Under the pieces are notes generated by a model, which worked only from the letters and a program-made list of their open reading frames with translations, did no database searches and was not told where the DNA came from. The position numbers and the translations under genes are program-made. Below are positions 10,884-21,109 of a DNA stretch of 64,000 nt, one piece after another (the first letter of the stretch is position 1; every line of letters starts with the position of its first letter). The stretch comes from Lunularia cruciata (taxonomy: Eukaryota; Streptophyta; Marchantiopsida; Lunulariales; Lunulariaceae). Location: the NCBI GenBank assembly GCA_948567375.1, contig OX419760.1, positions 11,594,001 through 11,658,000 of the forward strand, in the 5' to 3' direction.

Positions 10884-13800
10884 CTAACCAGGAAGCTCTC
10901 TTCTGTACTCCCTCAATATTACAGGCACACTTGACGGAGGCACCTGCAGTCGTTGCATTCCGGAAAGAATTTTGTCAACACATATAACTTAGACAGACCA
11001 TTCATTTCACGTACTTTCTGAAATCGCTTCCCATGCAGAATTCGTGTCAGCAACTGGACCTTAAAATGTTCTGGTTTGCTGCAGTGTTCTAAATTAACAT
11101 TGCCGAAATTGAAGAGGAAGCACGATAGTTTCCGGCCTACCATGCCAAGTTCCGTAATGACCATCGCGACGTAATCTGAAGGCGTTGCATCATACCTGCG
11201 ATGAGTTCTCAATCACATTAAACAAAAGGAAAGCCTGAAAAAGCCTATCAATAAAGCTCAGAATCCAGATGATAACAAAGAGGCACTTAAACAGCACTCA
11301 GGGTCCCATCTGTCCATTGAAACGGTAGACTTGTGAAGGGAAAAGAACCTCGGCACATGAGACGATAAATGCGGGGCTGACGGGAGGTGACAACTCACGT
11401 CAAGTTTAACAATTGTAGATGCTTATCCTCAGGACTCCATCCTTCAAGCTCTTTCAAATCTCGTCTTCCCCAAACTTTCACAAGAGCATCAGGATTGCCT
11501 AAAGCCAAGTAGAGAAAGTAAGAAACACCGCCAGATGAACCAAGAAACATGTGAGAGCAACTCAACGCCTACCTGCTATGTTTCTGAAACTGGTCAGTCG
11601 AGTAAAAGAACATGAACTTTGCCGCGATATTGTTAGTAGAAATACAGCTCACCTAGCTCATTTGCAGTGATGGAGTCCAGTTGAACTCTTTCATGGAATT
11701 TGTAGGTCTCACAGCATATCATCACCGGGACACTAAACGCATGGGCCACCATTGCAACACTCGCTGTCCCGACTCGCGAGTAAACAGTTCCGTTGGACAA
11801 AACAGATGCCGCACCAAGAAACACTCGCGTCACCTCTTGCATGATATATGAAACAGCGTTGATATAAGTGTATGTGCAGTCTAGCCCTTCGGAAAGTAAC
11901 CTCTTAAGCAGTCGCTTTCCCTCTAGCTTTGGCCTTGAGTCAACAACCACAACTCTGAACTTCCTTCCGAGCTCATGTGCTCTGACTAGGATCATTTCCA
12001 CCACACACGATGATCCATAAGTAAGACATACATCACCATCCCTGATCTTCTGCACCGCATGCTTCACTATCTCCTTGTCGGCATACAGAATCTTTTCTTG
12101 CATAAAGCGATCAATTTCCCCAATCAATGATGCTTTTGCCTCCGGTTCTGATAATTCTTCTGAGAGGTTGGCTAGTTTAGTCTTGAGAAACTTGATAGCA
12201 TTTCCCATACTGATAGCGAGAGGCCTGCAAGTATTGAGAAACGACACATGACTGTTAATTTTCTGAGTGAGGTCCCGAATAAATATCTTCTCCACCGGGG
12301 TGCTGTAGTCCTGAATCATTTCTCGAAAGGCCATCAGCATTGCCACACAGCGTGCGTTTCCACCGACCAAGTCTCCGGTCAGGTACTGAAGACCAACCTG
12401 GAGGCAACACGAGCAGAGAACGATATGTCCGTGAAGATGGAACATGAAGCCAAATAGCCAAGGACTCGACACAACCAACATCGCTCAATAGTGCTCAAAA
12501 TCAACAGTATCAAAAAGAACTGTCATTTATAACCATACATGCGTCCAATCAGTACCTTGTAAATAGCTGGATGTGGGTGCATGGCTTCGTCTTGGAAAAA
12601 CTTAGATTCAAGAGAAGGAAGTTGTGTCCCATGGACAAATTGAGGAAGATGTCTAAAGAGTTCCACCCTGTTTTTGGTCTCAGTTTGCTCCACCAGGGAA
12701 CGCTTTCTGGCTTTGGCAACTCGCTCAACGTCATCGAACTGCATCCTGGGAGCAGGTACTTCCTTCTTTTTCTCTTTCTCTTGGCATTTCTCCGACAACT
12801 TTCCAGTTGAAGAACTTCTAGCGCCACTACTGTCCTTTTTCTGATGACTGGGCTTCACAACCTTGGCCTCCTTTTGACTCCCTCCTTGAACGGCAGCGTC
12901 GACTTTGGTTGGTTTGCTGCCCCCTATGGAGCCATCAATGTTTTTTCATGAGAACTTGAGCGACAATACCACGAAGGGTATGATTCACATGTGAAAGTTT
13001 GTCACTAATTTGTTCTACGTCTACGGTGCTGATAAAACAGAGCATGGAAAATTCAGTAGTAGGGATCTAGTATTCCAGCAAGGAAACTCTAATGGAAGAC
13101 TGATAAGGACTGTCCAAGCTCACTATAAGAACATATAATCTTATTCTATTCTCAGAAGGCACTCAAGCGCAAACGACAAATGATACGAGTCAACTATCTG
13201 CCTGCAAAATGTAAATTGCACTTATTACAACAGAAATACTGTGAACAAACAAAGATGCTGGACTGATTCATGGGAAATTCTGAACAAGTTCAAAAGTGAA
13301 ACCAAAGGGGACAGATTTTCTCAATCACTATACCGGATTCTTTAGCTGCTTGCTTAGCAGCCCGCTGAGCTTCTTGTATAGCTCTTCTCTCTGCTCTGGT
13401 TGGTTTTCCCTTCACAACCTTGCCCTTGTCGTCCGGACCGGCTGATATTTGAGGACAATTGGATATTCAGTAAGAGGCAGAAGTAAAGTTTTAAACACGT
13501 TTATCTTTAGTGTGATTGCAATTGTTTGAGTTCGCTGAAAGCTTTTATATGGTTTTGTTTAGACAGGGTTATATGAACGACGTACGTGTAGGGGACTTAG
13601 ATTGCTAACACATACGACTAATTCACACAGCTAGAACGAAGAAGAGACGACTTAGATACTCCTGTGTTTCCATTCTCTTTACTAACCTTTTTGACCTTTC
13701 TCCTTATCCATCACGGGTACTATGAGGGATGCAGGAGGCCCCACTCCAGCAGCCGGGACCAAATGTCCTTGCGATGCGGCTGGACTCTTCTCAGTAATGA

Positions 13801-14501
13801 TGAGCGGAGGAACGGTCACACTTTCCAGACTAGGAATTTCAGAGCTTTCACTTTGACGTTCAATGAACGTTGTAGAGGACATCAACTGGAGAGAAATCAC
13901 ATGGACATATTAAATAGAGAAGGACGTGATCAAAACCCTAACATGGACACAAACTTGAGTCCCGATTGAAACGTGGACAGCGCTTACAGAGAGACTTACT
14001 CACGAATTGGTCCTGAAGCCAATGACTTACACATACAAACACTGACATAGGTTACTAACTCCCAGTCAAGAACAGACTAATTTTGGTTTCAAAAAGAGCT
14101 TTAAATAGTGACAGTCAGTACAGCTGATCAGTAGCAAATCTGGGCAAATAATCAAAATTATCCGAGCAACCGTCCATACTCACACTCTCACCATGGCTTC
14201 CAGCCTTGCCGGTCGAGGGAGGAGTAGAGCTCCCGAGCACCGAATCCCCTGGGTTGTAGCTCCCAGGATGCATATTACCAACATCCACTGCAGACGGATG
14301 CCTCCTGGAGGAAGGCGACGGGACCGGCATTGGAGCAGCTTTCGGTATATCTGAAACCCGCACCGGGGGTATAAGCACTGGCGATGGAGAATTCGCACCT
14401 TCTACAGGGAGTGCTAAGTTCACCAAATCCGTATCCCCTGGTGTCACAAATCCAACCTGCCTAACCTTGGGGTCAATCACTGAGCGGCCTCTTCTCTCCA
14501 T
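10884..14501 (-). CDS. Translation initiation factor eIF2B subunit delta, eight exons
   Basis: This is a regulatory-subcomplex subunit of eIF2B, the cytoplasmic GDP/GTP exchange factor of eIF2. Exons (minus): 14501-14184, 13885-13687, 13441-13334, 12923-12556, 12397-11653, 11498-11399, 11195-11141, 10943-10884. All introns are GT-AG, phases agree, and the total is 1,953 bases (650 residues plus stop). The N-terminus has the plant-type VIDPKVRQVGF and SYNPGDSVLG. A basic region (GKPTRAERRAIQEAQRAAK) follows. The C-terminal eIF2B fold from about residue 320 includes GLQYLTGDLVGGNARCVAML, LTYGSSCVVEMIL, VDSRPKLEGKRLL, SNGTVYSRVGTASVAMVAHA and YDATPSDYVAMVITELGM. The last exon adds VPPSSVPVILREYRRE. 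The start at 14501 (MERRGRS) matches plant homologues; an in-frame ATG at 14537 is possible. The length is normal for plants. It appears intact. Confidence 0.93.
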
Positions 14502-14823
14502 CCCCTCCCCTCCCAGATCAATTTCAGGTTTCCACAACCTTCCGCAATTTTAACCCCCTTCCCGTCTCCTGACAAGAACTCGCGGGCACTCCCTCCACTC
14601 TCCCCTAAACCTCGCTCTCCTTCTACCGCACCCCTGATTCCACCATCCTAGCCCAAACCCTCAGACCTGCAGACGATCCATCCAACTCTTCGTAGCGTCA
14701 ACCCGCTGATACATCTTCCTCTCAGGTTAGCTAGATGACAGGCAATAAAACTTCGTTCGAGAGACAGCGACGATTACGACGCGCGCAGAGAACGATACCG
14801 TTTCCTTCTCGTTCTCTCACCCG

Positions 14824-14835
14824 CTTATTAATATA
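14824..14835 (-). promoter_or_regulatory. Candidate TATA box of eIF2B-delta
   Basis: TATATTAATAAG on the minus strand lies about 325 bases upstream of the preferred start codon. It would place transcription start near 14,795 and give a 5' leader of about 300 bases rich in C and T on the sense strand. Position and composition fit, but there is no direct proof. Confidence 0.35.
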
Positions 14836-14959
14836 CCTCATTCCCCTTTCTTCTCCTTTGCTCGATGTGCCGGATTCTCTGCATGCGGGGTTGAATTGCT
14901 TCATATTGGCCTGTCCCGGAACCCGCTTATGGTCCAGAGAGCGCCGCGTATTTGCATGA

Positions 14960-15467
14960 ACGCACAGTATACGTCGTGTATAAGTCTTCTCTGTGTGGGT
15001 GCCGTGTTCAGGACAGTTGGGTACGGTGTGTGCATAGGGACTATATTATGTGAATAAAGAATGAAGCAAAATTTTCGTTTTTTTACTTCAACAATAATTT
15101 TTTCTGTGAATTTGATACAAATGCAAACCCTATACCGTAAATAATGAGAGTTAATGATGAGGAATCTCAAATTTATAGTTGGGTGATTTTTCTGAAAGAT
15201 CTATAGTTAATGCATTTTCAGAACATTTTTAATATATTAAATCATTAAAGCGAGAGTTTGGATAGAATCATACACGGCTTATTATTATATAGACAGATGG
15301 TCCTTTTTTTTTTAAGTATGTGTATAATGCTGCAACTATAAAATGTCTCATTTTATGATTTGGATTTAAAAGTCGGCTTTAATATTGTAAGGATATTGTT
15401 GAATTAGCACACCCTTGTAAAATGATGCACCTTTGTTAGAATATACTTTAGAGCCATGACCAACAGT
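14960..15467. other. Intergenic, no gene seen
   Basis: AT-rich spacer between the eIF2B-delta promoter region and a tandem repeat array. Nothing recognisable is seen on either strand. Confidence 0.5.
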
Positions 15468-15915
15468 TAACATTTTGGATGTTCTTGTATATTGCGTTGG
15501 TTAAAGAAGACAACGAACAATAAAACAATGGGGGATTTTATATTTCAAAATCTCTAAATTTATGGGTAAACGCTAGAGATAACATTTTGGATGTTCTTGT
15601 ATATTGCGTTGGTTAAAGAAGACAACGAACAATAAAACAATGGGGGATTTTATATTCCAAAATCTCTAAATTTATGGGTAAACGCTAGAGATAACATTTT
15701 GGATGTTCTTGTATATTGCGTCGGTTAAAGAAGACAACGAACAATAAAACAATGGGGGTTTTATATTCCAAAATTTCTAAATTAATGGGTAGAACGCTAG
15801 AGATAACATTTTGGATGTTCTTGTATATTGCGTCGGTTAAAGAAGACAACGAACAATAGAACAATGGGGGGTGTTATATTCCAAAATTTCTAAATTTACG
15901 GGTAGGCACTAGAGA
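15468..15915. repeat. 112-bp tandem repeat, four copies
   Basis: Units start at 15,468, 15,580, 15,692 and 15,804 with TAACATTTTGGATGTTCTTG. Each is 112 bases long, and the copies differ by a few substitutions and compensating one-base indels. Copies 1 and 2 are closest. The unit has no long open frame. Confidence 0.95.
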
Positions 15916-15987
15916 TCCGTTAAAAATTTTATAAGTACTTGTAAAATTTAAGTTTTGGACAAATAAATACACCCCCAAAATAGGTTT

Positions 15988-16124
15988 AAGGTGCTGAAAA
16001 CTCCTTTTCGGGTAGAAAACCCAAACTGGAGTTAACTAGAGCTTCATAGGAAACTATCCGAAAAGGAGTTTTGAGCACCTTTAAAGCCCCATTAAATTGA
16101 ATTAAACTCAATTTAATGGGGCTT
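15988..16124. repeat. Two consecutive inverted repeats (hairpins)
   Basis: Hairpin 1 pairs 15,988-16,011 (AAGGTGCTGAAAACTCC and on) with 16,058-16,081, nearly perfect, with a loop of about 46 bases. Hairpin 2 pairs 16,084-16,100 with 16,108-16,124, a perfect 17-bp stem with a 7-base loop. The phrase GCTTCATA(G/A)GAAACTAT occurs both inside loop 1 and just after stem 2, suggesting duplication. This could be a foldback or MITE-like element. Confidence 0.85.
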
Positions 16125-16261
16125 CATAAGAAACTATTTACCTCTTGTTTGATTAGGTTGGATGTTAGAGTTAAATGCTAACTAAATCTATCTTGTAAAT
16201 TCTACATTGTAATGAAGTGGCACATGCTATGTGTTTTCAAAAATCTTCATTAGCACACTTT

Positions 16262-16423
16262 TAGTCACATATCCCCTATGATTTAGTCCAAATGGCTTCT
16301 TTCTTTGCATGAATGAACACATGTTGCCTAACCTCTACATGGCTCATTTCTAGTTCCACATCCCCCATTACTTAGTCCAAATGACCTCTTTCTTTGCATG
16401 AATGAACACATCCCGCCTAACCT
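16262..16423. repeat. 89-bp tandem duplication, about 1.8 copies
   Basis: The block TTAGTCCAAATGGCTTCTTTC through GAATGAACACAT recurs with a period of 89 bases (copies begin near 16,262 and 16,351), with a few substitutions. Confidence 0.8.
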
Positions 16424-16714
16424 TGATACCGACACTAGTTAGTAATGTGCGCACAAATTGAAATGTCTCACAAAGTGAAATTATAACCATTTATCAATTT
16501 CAAGCACCCACTCCATACCTCAATTAAATTTCAACAAGGGTGAAAACAACAAAGCTCAATCCACATTTGCTGCACTATAGGATTTCAAGAGCTCCTTGAG
16601 AAAATGGTTACTTATGTTTTTGCAACCACTAGCAAAGGAGCAAAGAGTGCTTATGTGCACACTTTGATGTGCACTAGCAAAGAGTGATGAGAAAATATAC
16701 AAAATGAGTACTCA

Positions 16715-16774
16715 TCATTTTGCACAAATATTGGATTATTTGGATCATTTTGCACAAATATTGGATTATTTGGA
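16715..16774. repeat. 30-bp perfect tandem duplication
   Basis: TCATTTTGCACAAATATTGG plus ten more bases occurs twice head to tail (16,715-16,744 and 16,745-16,774) without mismatch, so it is recent. Confidence 0.9.
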
Positions 16775-16879
16775 TGATCAAAACATTTTAGTCGAATTCA
16801 TAGTGTGAATAATAAGAAATTGGTGCAAAAGAGCATAGCTCTTAGCTACATGGCCACTTACTTGGTGCAACACGGAAGA

Positions 16880-18400
16880 TGTCATGACATTTGTGGTGCC
16901 AAAGCTAGTTTTCTTGAAAGTTAAAGTGGTAGTATTGGTAGTCATCATTATTTTGGTAGTTGCTCATGGACTCTTTGATAGTGGCCAGATTTCATGTTAT
17001 AGCTATTAAACACATGGTGGGACTCATTATCACTTATATCGTCAAATGGACCGTTAGTGATGCCATTAGGATTGGAGACTTAGGTGTACAAAGAGGTGTA
17101 CTTTTGAAGTGTAGCTCCAAAGAGCTCACTTTTTTGATGTTGAGTCTTTGAGTTCTTAGCTATGGTGGACAAAGGCCAACGAGTGTCATTTAGAATCTCT
17201 TAGCTAGAGTGGGTGTAGCTTGAATATAATCAATAACCAATTGTTGAGTGGAGGATCAAGTTTAAATCTGATTTGAGTGTGATTTGAGTGGAAGAGCAAA
17301 CTTATTATATCAAAGAAGTGAAAGTCAAGGAAAAATTGGATGCAATAATTGAGGATGTTGGTGGTATCTCCAAGCATAGTAGATTGTTGATACTTTTGAT
17401 TGAGATCTTGGATTTCCTTAAGAGTGATCATGTATAGAAGCATTGTGTGATTTGCTATAGATTTGACAATGAGGTAGAAAATGTATGGAAGTGCTACCAA
17501 AATTTGGTGAAGATTGAGATTGAATTGAGATTGGTGTTCAATTGTGTTACTCAATGAGGCGAATCTAAAAGTGAGAGGTCAAATTGACAATTAAGAGTGG
17601 CAATTTGTAAAATTGGAGGCATATTTGAGAACTCATCTCCTTGGTTTAGGCATTTGGAGGTCTCCATCTACTCAATTTGGCCAAATTTGATAATTAATAA
17701 TGGATTTAAAGGTCAGCCAATTGTAATGGAGGTTTGAGAAATTGGAAATGGTGTCCATATTTGGAGGTCAAGTTGGCAAAGGTTGCCTAAGTTAGGTCAA
17801 ATTTTTTGGTGGCTTGTCCTAGATATTGCTCAAGTTGGTGGAGGTTCAATTTGGCAAGAAGAAAGGTCTCATTTAATTGAATTTAGCATTTTGAGGCATA
17901 AGGTTAGAATAGCTATGAAGGCCTAGAGGTTTGATTGATTGGCAAAGGTGTCCAAATTTGGAGTTTGAGTTGGTAGAGGGTGCCAAGGTAGGTAAAATTT
18001 GTTGGTGGCTTGTCCTAGATTCTGCTCAAGTTGGTGGAGGTTAACATGATTTGGAGAAGGTTCAATTTGGCAAGAAGAAAGTACTCATTTGGTATTTTGA
18101 GGCATAGGGCAAGAACAACTTGCTTGTTTGCATGAGACTAGCAAGTTTAGATGAGATTTTGGCAATTGTTTGGCAAAATTTGCACACCCTTCTAGATTAT
18201 ACATAATAAGGTTTGAACTCCAAATCTTTAGTTCTTAAACTAATGCCTTAGCCAATTGGTCCACCCTCTCTTGTTATCCTAACAACTAGTAGATTAATAC
18301 TTATACTCATGTAGTTTTGGCTAAGAAAGGTAATTTGATCCCATCCTTGGTGATCTTGGTAGTTTAGAGGTAGATAAACACTCATATTATGTCAAATACA
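16880..18400 (+). repeat. 5' LTR of element B
   Basis: Shares with the other LTRs of the family (24,103; 38,054; 47,087; 53,209) the start TGTCAYGMC..TTTGTRG, the phrase GATGTTGAGYCTTTGAGTTCTTAGCTATGG and the 3' segment with TTGATCCCATTCTTGGTGATC. It ends CA at 18,400. The +2 position starts the primer-site-like TGGTGGTAGAGCC. Confidence 0.85.
18191..18274 (-). other. tRNA-like segment inside the LTR, antisense
   Basis: On the minus strand GGTGGACCAATTGGCTAAGGC resembles a tRNA acceptor/D-arm with an A-box. TTAG..CTAA forms an anticodon-type stem, and GAGTTCAAACC resembles the T-loop and B-box. It is present in three LTRs of this family. It may be a captured tRNA or SINE head. Confidence 0.45.
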
Positions 18401-18849
18401 AAATGGTGGTAGAGCCAATCTGATGTTGATTTATAGATGGATAGTATTTGTTTCAATTTTTTATGATTAAATCTCCGTCATTCTCTACTTCCTATTTTTG
18501 CACCATGTTTGTGTGAGGTGCTTTGACTTCAAAGCATTGGCCTTCCAGTGTGTTCTGGTTATTGAAGCTACATTGATGACCAATCAGACTACCTATGTAT
18601 CTTTTTGGTGAGGCAAGTGATGAGTTGTAAACCATGAGAGTAAATGTTATGAAGGTAGGTTATAATTTTTCCTCTTAGTGCAATTGTCACAATTAGAGCT
18701 ACATTAATGAGTATTTTTTAGTTGATGTTGGCACTTGGTGGGGTACTTTTGGTGGTTACGGTTATGGTTTGAGTTATATTATCATAATGGAGTTCTTTGG
18801 AGATTTTAGAGGAGATATCATTGCAATACATAATGGGTTTACATTGATT

Positions 18850-19690
18850 AATGCTTGATATTAACATATATCTACCAAGGAGTGCGGACTAACAAGCTAA
18901 AGAGCTACCAAGGAGTGCGGATTAACAAGCTGAAGGGCTTGTAGATGTTCTAATAGAAGGTTGGAAAGAGCCTACACAAGGCATACATTGTATAAGATAG
19001 CTAATTAGTTTCACTCAAGGAGTCATTGAGGCCCAAGCAATCTAATTTTGGTATGAGATCCTTGATAAGGAGTTGCAATATATAGTACATGATGTTATGT
19101 TATTACAGGCTACCTCATGTACATTGGCAATGGTCTTTAGTTTGGCTAAGTGCATTGAGCTCAACATGGTAGAGGAGAGAGTGGTGACATTTAGATTTGG
19201 TAGGGAGACCTCATTCATAGTTGTTAAAATTTCTAGAGTGCAATAGAATGCACCACACCATGTTGGCTTTGAAGATAGAGTGGAGATCCCAAATATTATG
19301 GAGAAAGTGGAGGGCCTATTGCAGCTAGACCCTTACCTTCATTTCAAGTCAACAATAGCTAGTAAGTGGTAGTGTTGCTTGTAGAGGACCTCACCACAAG
19401 AGAGATTGCACTTGTGGCAATGGAAATGATACCTTTGGTGCATCACAACCAGCATAGAGACAATGTGACCATTGCCATAAATGTGATCACACCAATGATT
19501 GATGCTTTGACCTTCACATAGAGTTATGGAGTGGTAGGGCTACTATGGCAAGTGGTAAGAGAATTATAGGTCATGGAAGACAAAGTTATAGAGGTGGTGG
19601 TAGAGGACCTACACTTGGTAGAGACCCAATACCTACTCTTGCTTTTGATATCACTATGGCTACTTGGATTGAGCAATTGAGGTAGAGATG
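18850..19690 (+). pseudogene. Gag remnant of element B
   Basis: The N-terminal part found in C and D is deleted. The surviving part corresponds to the gag segment with FGLAERIELNMVEERVVTFGFG. It ends with a first zinc-knuckle remnant near 19,380-19,420 and a second cysteine/histidine cluster near 19,460-19,510. A 28-base phrase (ACCAAGGAGTGCGGAYTAACAAGCT) is duplicated near 18,875 and 18,905, at the deletion point. Many stops. Confidence 0.7.
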
Positions 19691-20089
19691 GGCTAATATA
19701 GCCATAGCTTAGAGGAGATCAGATTTAGGTGTTGATACTTCTACCTCTTATGCTTGTGATAGAGATGTCCTAGACTTTCTATGCATAGCATCACAAGCAG
19801 ATGCATTTGCCATAATAAATAAGAGTGCAGTAAGTGCTCTTAAGCCTAGATGAGCATTACCAGAATTGGATCCATATAGAGGAGAGATTAGTAGACAGGT
19901 CAAACTTCTTTGGTCTTTCACACTCTCTAAGGCACTATTGATGATATCCATGGCTCCTAGACATCCATGCCTCCTAGATATCATAATATAGGTGTGGTAG
20001 GTGGTGATGGAGCACATGATAGACTAGATACAATTCAACCACCTACTACTACACAAATTGAGTCTAGCACAATATTGGAGGCTACTTAG

Positions 20090-20620
20090 TTGATCATCTA
20101 CTTCCCTTTGTTCTTAGCCAATGATATGGTAATATTAGGATTTGACCCAACTCTAATTTTCTGGTTCGCTACCACATTTTGTGATGGTAGGATGATGTGG
20201 TTCCTAATTCTTGAGCAAAGGTGGTTAATAGTAGAGCTTACTTGGTTGAAGAACATGGGATCCATTCAAGTAGTAGCAATAGCTAGGTTGGAGGAGCGAC
20301 CAACTAGAATTGCCTTAGAGCAAGCTCAATTCAAACTTGGAGTCATCTTATTGGACAACCAAAGTGGGATTTTCTATTTGGTGGGACCTTTAAGGAAGGT
20401 CTATAAACATAAAGGGTCTTTTTAAACTTTGGTATGTAGACCTTTATGTTGGAGAAGGATGCAATAATTGATCTTGAGCTGAAGAAGACCAATATGGAGA
20501 GGTGTCCATTCAAATCCAAACATCTTTAGGGTGGTTCTACATAGTATATCACATTTGGGAAGCTCATTGTCCAAATTCAGCATGGTCATCCAATTGATAG
20601 TTCTATGGTGAGAGCTCAAG
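20090..20620 (+). pseudogene. Protease-region remnant of element B
   Basis: The open frame at 20,090-20,425 aligns by eye with C (41,314) and D (57,150). Shared landmarks are PLFLANDM, the DPTxxFW phrase, a stretch of polar residues, and LLDNQxGIFxxVGPxRKVY just before the aspartic-protease site. The DSGA active site itself is degraded here (after 20,425), unlike in D. The frame is broken. Confidence 0.65.
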
Positions 20621-21109
20621 CCATTGCAATAGTAGTAGAGTCATTTGATGTGCTAGTTGGTGGAGTAGTGTTATACTCCATGGATTTTAGTATTGACTCT
20701 TTGGAGGAAATAACTTCCTATAGGCCAGGTGGTAGTCAAGTGAGAGACTAGTATGTTGCCTAGTGACTTGCTTTAATAATGGTAGTATTGGCTCATTATA
20801 GTCAAGGACCGTGGTATCAATTTAAGCTTTCAGTGGTTCCATTACTTGGATTGGTGACTTATTAGAGGGGAATGCCCATGTGGAGAATGCCCCAAAACTA
20901 GAAGAGATCAACAGATTTGAAGTATGAGTGGGATTGTTTTATCCACCTTGGATGTTCCATTTGGAGTTTTGAGAAGGCATTGCAGCAACATGCAAATCAA
21001 TTGATGCAATGGGCTTGGAGTGGAGCCTTTGTACTACCAAGAGACCAATATAAGGATGAGCCTTTTGAGTCGATTACCTTGTCACCTTTGGGTACCACAC
21101 TTATTGCTT

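Noticed and set aside
10452-10934. Overlapping open frames on both strands beyond eIF2B-delta
   Set aside because: No domain or conserved phrase. The region is best read as 3' UTR of eIF2B-delta, whose last exon ends at 10,884.
10919-11212. 97-codon minus-strand frame as a separate gene
   Set aside because: Its first part is exon 7 of eIF2B-delta. The rest reads through the GT donor at 11,140 into an intron whose acceptor leads to exon 8.
15468-15915. CRISPR-like array
   Set aside because: The 112-bp units are contiguous with no spacers, in a plant nuclear context; a plain tandem repeat.
18191-18274. Functional tRNA gene
   Set aside because: The acceptor stem does not pair well and the sequence recurs inside LTRs, so it is a tRNA-like relic and not a gene.
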